A stretch of DNA of 64,000 nucleotides from an uncultured Alphaproteobacteria bacterium (lineage in GTDB: Bacteria > Pseudomonadota > Alphaproteobacteria > Rhizobiales > Ancalomicrobiaceae), in the NCBI GenBank assembly GCA_937892955.1, contig CALBKH010000089.1, forward strand, positions 1-64,000. The letters are read 5' to 3'. The notes under the pieces are model-generated. The model was not told the DNA's origin. It worked only from the letters and a program-made list of their open reading frames with translations, and made no database searches. The position numbers and the translations under genes are program-made. Below, in pieces: positions 58,958 to 64,000 of this stretch (position 1 is the stretch's first letter; each line of letters opens with the position of its first letter).

Positions 58958-61079
58958 GGCCCGACAACGATGGGTTGGTCATGAAGTACTTGTGCGCATT
59001 GAAGGGCTCTTCGCCCTCCGCCGGACGGATCCGTTCGTGACCGCCGTCGGGAAGGAGGCGCCAGCTCTGCTGGTTGTCCTTCAGGTTGGCGACCAGGATC
59101 TGATCGAGGATCTGTTCGTGCACCGTCGGATTGGTGATCGGAGCGAGCACCTCGACGCGCCGGTCCAGATTCCGCGGCATCATGTCGGCCGATCCGATGT
59201 AGACGATCGCCTGCGCCGAGGGAAGGCCGTGGCCGTTGCCGAAGCAGAAGACGCGGGAGTGCTCGAGGAAGCGTCCGACGATCGATTTCGCCCGGATGTT
59301 CTCCGACAGGCCCGGCACCCCGGGCCTCAGGCAGCAGATGCCGCGGGCGATGATGTCGATCTTCACCCCGGCCCGGCTCGCCTCGTAGAGCTTGTCGATG
59401 ATGCGCGGGTCGACGAGGCTGTTGATCTTCATCCAGATCTGCGCCGGACGACCGGCCTTGGCGTGTTCGATCTCGCCCTCGATGTGGCCGACGAGGCGCT
59501 GTCGCATCGACAACGGGCTCACCGCCATGCGCTCGAGTTCCTCCGGCTGGGCGTAGCCGGTGATGAAGTTGAAGATCCGCGCCACGTCGCGGCCGATCGC
59601 CGGATCGGCGGTGAAATAGCTGAGGTCGGTGTAGATCCGCGCGGTGATCGGGTGGTAGTTGCCGGTGCCGATGTGGCAATAGGTCGCGAGCTGACCCTGC
59701 TCGCGGCGCACCACCATCGACAGCTTGCCGTGGGTCTTCAGTTCCATGAAGCCGAAGACCACCTGCACGCCGGCGCGCTCGAGATCGCGCGCCCAGCGGA
59801 TGTTGGCCTCCTCGTCGAAGCGCGCCTTGAGTTCGACGACGGCGGTGACCGACTTGCCGGCGTCGGCGGCTTCCGACAGCGCCTTGACGATCGGGCTGTC
59901 GTTGGAGGTGCGGTAGAGCGTCTGCTTGATCGCCACCACGTCGGGATCGCGCGCCGCCTGCATCAGGTATTGTATGACGACGTCGAAGCTCTCGTAGGGG
60001 TGATGGACGACGAGGTCCTTGGCCTTGATCGCGGCGAAGCAGTCGCCGCCGAATTCGCGGATGCGCTCGGGGAAGCGCGGCGCGTAGGGGCCGAACTTCA
60101 GCTCGGGTCGATCGATCGAGACGAGTTCGGAGAGTTCGTTGAGGGCGAGCAGACCCTCGACCAGGAACACCCCGTCGGCGTCGCAGGAGAGCGACTCGGC
60201 GACGAAGTCGCGCAGCCGCTCCGGGGTCGAGCTTTCGATCTCCAGCCGGATGACGCTGCCGCGGCGACGGCGCTTGAGCATCGACTCGAACACCCGGACG
60301 AGGTCTTCGGCCTCTTCCTCGATCTCGATGTCGCTGTCGCGGATGACGCGGAAGACGCCCTTCGACTTGACCTTGTAGCCGGGGAAGAGCCCCTCGATGT
60401 GCAGCGAGATCGCCGCCTCGAGCGCGATGAAGCGTTTGACGCCGGGCAGGCCCTCGACCGGCGGCAGCTCGAGGAAGCGGGTGAGCGTCGACGGCATGCG
60501 GATCAGCGCCGTCATCCCCTCCCCGCCGCGGCCGCTGCTGCGCACCAGATCGAGCACCAGCGAGAAGCCGAGATTGGGGATGAAGGGGAAGGGGTGCGCC
60601 GGATCGCAGGCGAGCGGCGTCAGGACGGGGAAGATGTGGGTGAGGAAGTGGCTCTCCAGCCACTTGCGCTCCGGGCCGGTCAGGCCGTCGCCGTCGACCA
60701 GGACGATGCCGGCGTTCTGAAGCTCGACGTGCAACTCGCGCCACAGCCGCTGCTGCTCGGCGGTGAGTTCGCCGACCGCTTCGCCGAGGCCGACGAGCTG
60801 TTCGGCCGGCGTCAGGCCGTCGTCGGAGCGGGCCAGGATGCCGGCGCGCTGCTGTTCGACCAGACCCGAGACGCGCACCATGAAGAATTCGTCGAGGTTG
60901 TTGGCCGAGATCGACAGGAAGCGCAGCCGCTCGAGCAGCGGGTGGTCGGTGTTGGCGCTCTCCTCGAGCACACGCCGGTTGAAGGCGAGCCACGACAGCT
61001 CGCGGTTGAGGAAGCGGGACGGGCTGCCGATCAGGTCGGCGGCGTCGGGAACGGGGGTCTTCTCGGTCCTGGCGGTCAC
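58899..61079 (-). CDS. ppk: Polyphosphate kinase 1
   Basis: Makes polyphosphate from ATP at the inner membrane. The 726-residue protein has the N-terminal [29 protein letters not shown] and [17 protein letters not shown]. The catalytic His lies in [15 protein letters not shown], and [20 protein letters not shown] and [17 protein letters not shown] follow. It is the full-length PPK1 family. ppx follows with an overlap or a short gap, so synthesis and breakdown genes share one transcript. Confidence 0.97.
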   Translation of the reverse strand: MTARTEKTPVPDAADLIGSPSRFLNRELSWLAFNRRVLEESANTDHPLLERLRFLSISANNLDEFFMVRVSGLVEQQRAGILARSDDGLTPAEQLVGLGEAVGELTAEQQRLWRELHVELQNAGIVLVDGDGLTGPERKWLESHFLTHIFPVLTPLACDPAHPFPFIPNLGFSLVLDLVRSSGRGGEGMTALIRMPSTLTRFLELPPVEGLPGVKRFIALEAAISLHIEGLFPGYKVKSKGVFRVIRDSDIEIEEEAEDLVRVFESMLKRRRRGSVIRLEIESSTPERLRDFVAESLSCDADGVFLVEGLLALNELSELVSIDRPELKFGPYAPRFPERIREFGGDCFAAIKAKDLVVHHPYESFDVVIQYLMQAARDPDVVAIKQTLYRTSNDSPIVKALSEAADAGKSVTAVVELKARFDEEANIRWARDLERAGVQVVFGFMELKTHGKLSMVVRREQGQLATYCHIGTGNYHPITARIYTDLSYFTADPAIGRDVARIFNFITGYAQPEELERMAVSPLSMRQRLVGHIEGEIEHAKAGRPAQIWMKINSLVDPRIIDKLYEASRAGVKIDIIARGICCLRPGVPGLSENIRAKSIVGRFLEHSRVFCFGNGHGLPSAQAIVYIGSADMMPRNLDRRVEVLAPITNPTVHEQILDQILVANLKDNQQSWRLLPDGGHERIRPAEGEEPFNAHKYFMTNPSLSGRGKSSKTDQPRSIVRNRRK

Positions 61080-61141
61080 GTCGTGACGTCTCCTCGCGGC
61101 GGTGCGCAGGGCTGCGCCCGGCCGCCGTTCTTATCGTCGTT

Positions 61142-61867
61142 TCATGACGGATTGTTTTCCGTCGAAGGGGCTTCGTCCAGTCCGGTGAGTTGCGGTTCGG
61201 CGCCGAAGCCGCGGGCGAGCACCGCGGCGGCGAGCGCCCGGGTGATCGGCCCCTTGGTGGCCAGCGCCTCGCGGTCGAGCGCCTCGACGAGATGAACGGC
61301 GGCGGAGAAGCTGCGTTCCATGCGCCGCGACAGGTAGGCGACGACCGCCGGATCGACGGTGGTCTGGCGATCGGCGAAGAGTTTGGCGAGCACCGCCTCG
61401 AGCAGCCGATCGTCGGGAAGCCCGAGATCGACCGGTGTCGCCGCCCGCAGACGCGAGGCGAGATCGGCGAGGACGATCCCCCAGGCGACGAGAGGCCGGC
61501 GCGCCGTGATCAGACAGCGCCCGCCGCCCTGGCGAACGGCGTTGAGGAGGTGGAACAGCGCCCGCTCGTCGACCCCCTGCCCCGCGTCTTCGACCACGAT
61601 CGCCCGTTCGGCCGCCGCCAGCGGATCGTGAGTGCCGAGGTCGGCCGCCGCGATCACCCGCGCGCCCGTCTCCTGGGCGAAGAGCGCGGCGAGATGGGTC
61701 TTGCCGGCGCCTTCCGGGCCGACGAGCAGCAACACTTCGCTCGGCCAGCGCGTCGCGGTGACGAGGTCGAAGGCGGCGCGGTTGGGCTCGGCGACGACGT
61801 AGTCCTCGCTCCCGTGCGCGGCCTCGACCGGCAGAGCGAGCGGCAACTGGCGCGGCGGTTCAGCCAT
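61142..61867 (-). CDS. hdaA: DnaA-related regulatory protein HdaA
   Basis: A 241-residue AAA+ protein that in Caulobacter and relatives helps inactivate DnaA-ATP together with the sliding clamp. It has a clamp-binding-like N-terminus (PPRQLPLALP), Walker A GPEGAGKTHLAALF, a Walker B-like IVVEDAGQG, and the DnaA-like SRLRAATPVDLGLPDDRLLEAVL. It lacks the DNA-binding domain of DnaA. Its start overlaps the perM-like gene by 8 nt and ppk follows, a common order in this group. Confidence 0.92.
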   Translation of the reverse strand: MAEPPRQLPLALPVEAAHGSEDYVVAEPNRAAFDLVTATRWPSEVLLLVGPEGAGKTHLAALFAQETGARVIAAADLGTHDPLAAAERAIVVEDAGQGVDERALFHLLNAVRQGGGRCLITARRPLVAWGIVLADLASRLRAATPVDLGLPDDRLLEAVLAKLFADRQTTVDPAVVAYLSRRMERSFSAAVHLVEALDREALATKGPITRALAAAVLARGFGAEPQLTGLDEAPSTENNPS

Positions 61868-62954
61868 CTCTGGTCTCCACCGGATCGGATGCCGCCGGCT
61901 CGCCGAGATAGAGCGGGCTCGCCAGATACTGTTCGACCGAGAAACGCGCCAAAACGCCGATCGCCGCCGAAGTCGGCACAGCCACCAGCATGCCGACGAA
62001 GCCGAAGAGCGAGCCGAAGGCGAAGAGCGAGAACAGCAGCCACACCGGATGGAGCCCGACAGAGCGGCCGACCCAGCTGGGTGTCAGCACGTAGCTTTCG
62101 AGCGCCTGTCCGCCGGCGAAGATCGCCGCCACCAGCGCCAGCCCGTGCCAATCCGGCCAATACTGCACCAACGCGACGATCAGCCCGACCACCAGACCGG
62201 AGCCGAAACCGACATAGGGGACGATGCCGAGCAGGCCCGACATCAAGCCGATCAGCAGCCCGAATTCGAGTCCGACGAGGGCGAGCCCGAGGCCGTAGTA
62301 GATCCCCATGACGACGCACACCGACACCTGCCCGCGTACGAAGCCGGAAACGGCGTCGTTCATGCGGCCGGCGAGGAGGCGCACCGTGTCGCGATGGCGC
62401 GGCGGCACCCAGTCGTCGAGCCCGGCGATCATGCGGTCCCAGTCGACGAGCATGTAGGCGGCGACCACCGGCGCGATCACCAGGATCGACACCACCGAGG
62501 CGATCGCCTGGCCACCGTTCCACAGCGACTGCAACAGCTTGGTGATCCAGCCGGCGCCCTGCGACAGGGCCGTCTGCATGCCGCCCTCGAGCGATTTGAC
62601 GTCGCCGCCGAGGAGTTTGCGCAGCTCGCCGTCGAAATAGGGTCCGACGAGTTCCTGCAGACGCGCGAAGAGGGTCGGCAGCCGTTCGACCAGTCCGGAC
62701 AGCTGATGGCCGAGCAGCGGGACGACGAGGATCAGGCCGACCACCAGACCGATGAAGATGGCGAGCACGATGGTGAGCGCTGCGACACCGCGCGAAAAGC
62801 CCCAGTTCTCCAGCCGGTCAGCGACCGGGTCGAGCAGATAGGCGAGTGCGATCCCGGCGACGAAGGGCAGCAGCACGCCCTTGAACAGCCACAGGAACAG
62901 CACGAAGCCGGCGAGCGCGCCGAGCCAGAACCGCAGTTGCCGTTCGAGCGTCAC
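61860..62954 (-). CDS. AI-2E/PerM-family transporter
   Basis: A 364-residue inner-membrane protein with about seven to eight spans. The DUF20/PerM signature includes [22 protein letters not shown], the long helical stretch [15 protein letters not shown], and [20 protein letters not shown] with [19 protein letters not shown]. Members are linked to solute or autoinducer export, but the substrate here is unknown. The start is GTG at 62954, with GGAG 8 nt upstream; the longer frame lacks a ribosome site. Confidence 0.9.
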   Translation of the reverse strand: MTLERQLRFWLGALAGFVLFLWLFKGVLLPFVAGIALAYLLDPVADRLENWGFSRGVAALTIVLAIFIGLVVGLILVVPLLGHQLSGLVERLPTLFARLQELVGPYFDGELRKLLGGDVKSLEGGMQTALSQGAGWITKLLQSLWNGGQAIASVVSILVIAPVVAAYMLVDWDRMIAGLDDWVPPRHRDTVRLLAGRMNDAVSGFVRGQVSVCVVMGIYYGLGLALVGLEFGLLIGLMSGLLGIVPYVGFGSGLVVGLIVALVQYWPDWHGLALVAAIFAGGQALESYVLTPSWVGRSVGLHPVWLLFSLFAFGSLFGFVGMLVAVPTSAAIGVLARFSVEQYLASPLYLGEPAASDPVETRDG

Positions 62955-62988
62955 GTCGATTTCTCCTGCGAACCGCGATGGTTCGATC

Positions 62989-63558
62989 TCATCCCGCCCG
63001 GCCCGGGTCTCCCGGCTCCGACGACATAACGCGGAGCCAATCGACGACATAGGCGATGCCGGAAACCACGGTCAATCCGACGACGAGCACGATACCCACC
63101 GTCCACAGCCCATCGGCGAACCAGCCGAAGGCCTTGTGCGCCAACACCATCGCCGCGAAGCCGATCTGCGCCGTGGTGTTGGCCTTCGACACCATCTTCG
63201 GCTGGATCGGCAGCCGCATGCCGAGGCCCCAGGACAGCACGACGCCGCCGATGATCAGTACGTCGCGCGACAGGACCAGGATCGCCAGCCACACCGGCAG
63301 CGCCCCGATCACCGCCATGGTGACGAAGATCGAGACCAGCAGCAACTTGTCGGCGAGCGGGTCGAGATAGGAGCCGAGTTCGGATTTCTGGTCGAAGGCG
63401 CGGGCGATGAAACCGTCGATGCCGTCCGAGACGCCGGCGACGAGAAACACCCAGAAGGCGAGCGCGAACCGTCCGGAGAGAATGGCGTCGATGGCGATCG
63501 GCACCAGCACCAGCCGGAAGATCGAGATCAGGTTCGGAATGGTGATGGTGCGGCCCAA
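62989..63558 (-). CDS. pgsA: CDP-alcohol phosphatidyltransferase (PgsA-like)
   Basis: Membrane enzyme that transfers a phosphatidyl group from CDP-diacylglycerol to an alcohol, most likely glycerol 3-phosphate (phosphatidylglycerol pathway). About 189 residues with several spans. The family motif DG-x2-AR-x8-G-x3-D-x3-D is complete, in [20 protein letters not shown] followed by SYLDPLADK. The start is probably TTG at 63558 ([18 protein letters not shown]), with AAGGGGA just upstream. ATG 63624 is possible but adds an unlikely Arg/Trp-rich stretch. A cardiolipin-type relative is an alternative. Confidence 0.88.
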   Translation of the reverse strand: MGRTITIPNLISIFRLVLVPIAIDAILSGRFALAFWVFLVAGVSDGIDGFIARAFDQKSELGSYLDPLADKLLLVSIFVTMAVIGALPVWLAILVLSRDVLIIGGVVLSWGLGMRLPIQPKMVSKANTTAQIGFAAMVLAHKAFGWFADGLWTVGIVLVVGLTVVSGIAYVVDWLRVMSSEPGDPGRAG

Positions 63559-63729
63559 GGGTCCCCTTCTCCACGATCGACGGCTTCCCCATCCCAATGT
63601 GGTCCCGAACGGCCTTTCTTCCAAGAGGAGAACTGCCGAATATCCGCACCCCCCGTCCAGTTACGGGCTTGCCAAAGCGCCGCCGATCGTCCATCCCCAC
63701 GGCGGTCGGTTCCCACGCGGAGAAGTGAA

Positions 63730-64000
63730 ATGTCCGAGGGCAAGAACAGCTGGACCTACGCTCGGTCCGGCGTCGACATCGAAGCCGGGAATGCGCTCGT
63801 CCGCCGTATCGCGCCGCTCGCCAAGGCGACGTCCCGGATCGGGGCCGACACCCAGATCGGCGGCTTCGGCGGCCTCTTCGATCTGAAGGCCTGCGGCTTC
63901 CGCGATCCGGTCCTGGTCGCCGCCAACGACGGCGTCGGAACCAAGCTCAAGATCTCGATCGAGACCGGCATCCACGACACCATCGGCATCGACCTCGTCG
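63730..64000 (+). CDS. purM: Phosphoribosylformylglycinamidine cyclo-ligase (AIR synthase), 5' part
   Basis: Purine-pathway enzyme closing the imidazole ring of AIR. Only the first 90 codons are in the window; the frame is open at the right edge. It begins [20 protein letters not shown] and continues with [20 protein letters not shown] and [17 protein letters not shown], which are standard PurM N-terminal features. It is divergent from the phosphatidyltransferase gene across 171 bp. No purine riboswitch was seen in that gap. Confidence 0.95.
   Translation, partial: MSEGKNSWTYARSGVDIEAGNALVRRIAPLAKATSRIGADTQIGGFGGLFDLKACGFRDPVLVAANDGVGTKLKISIETGIHDTIGIDLV

Noticed and set aside
63559..63729. 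Purine riboswitch before purM
   Set aside because: No recognisable purine aptamer core sequence or suitable helices were seen in this 171-bp gap.

Overview
The window looks like chromosomal DNA from a high-GC alphaproteobacterium, most probably of the order Hyphomicrobiales (Rhizobiales). The grounds are the composition, the gene order dusB-ntrB-ntrC-(lysE)-ntrY-ntrX-DAT-hfq-hflX-mazG, a fused ispDF, hdaA beside ppk, and a GTTC-N7-GTTC LexA box inside the lexA promoter. No rRNA, tRNA, CRISPR array, insertion sequence or prophage was seen. Almost all of the window is coding, mostly in short operons with ATGA-type stop/start overlaps.

Layout. 1-7.1 kb: gltA and gltX (minus), comEC (plus, with two large low-complexity inserts) and lexA (minus). 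7.6-16.8 kb: a minus-strand run ppiD-trpE, then trpG-trpD-trpC-moaC-moeA, with an alpha/beta-hydrolase gene placed on the opposite strand between trpE and trpG. 17.1-22 kb: tpiA, a phzF-like gene, a doxX-like gene, secG and pyrG.

22.3-29 kb is the most unusual part. It holds a 1371-residue Pls/PosA-type nonribosomal peptide synthetase (adenylation, carrier, then a multi-membrane-span terminal region with hexapeptide-like domains). This is followed by a GNAT acetyltransferase, a 4'-phosphopantetheinyl transferase, a DUF350 membrane protein and a VOC-family protein. I read it as a compact system for making a homopolymer of a basic amino acid (epsilon-polylysine-like), carrying its own carrier-protein activator. 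This is a prediction from architecture and binding-pocket residues, not a known product.

29-43 kb: kdsA, cinA/pncC, ispDF, dusB, the two nitrogen two-component systems NtrBC and NtrYX with a LysE exporter between them, a class IV aminotransferase, hfq, hflX and an unknown 68-residue protein. 43-50 kb: a GDSL autotransporter esterase, mazG, a PCMT-like methyltransferase, arfB and a metallo-beta-lactamase-fold hydrolase. 49-56 kb: a minus-strand housekeeping series rlpA, dacA, tmk, holB, metG, tatD, MBL hydrolase. 56-64 kb: an EpmB/KamA-like radical SAM gene coupled to ppx and ppk, then hdaA, a PerM/AI-2E permease, a CDP-alcohol phosphatidyltransferase, and the 5' part of purM running off the right edge.

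All family assignments come from reading the translated sequence and remembered family motifs; no database search was run. Several start codons are uncertain and are flagged in the entries.
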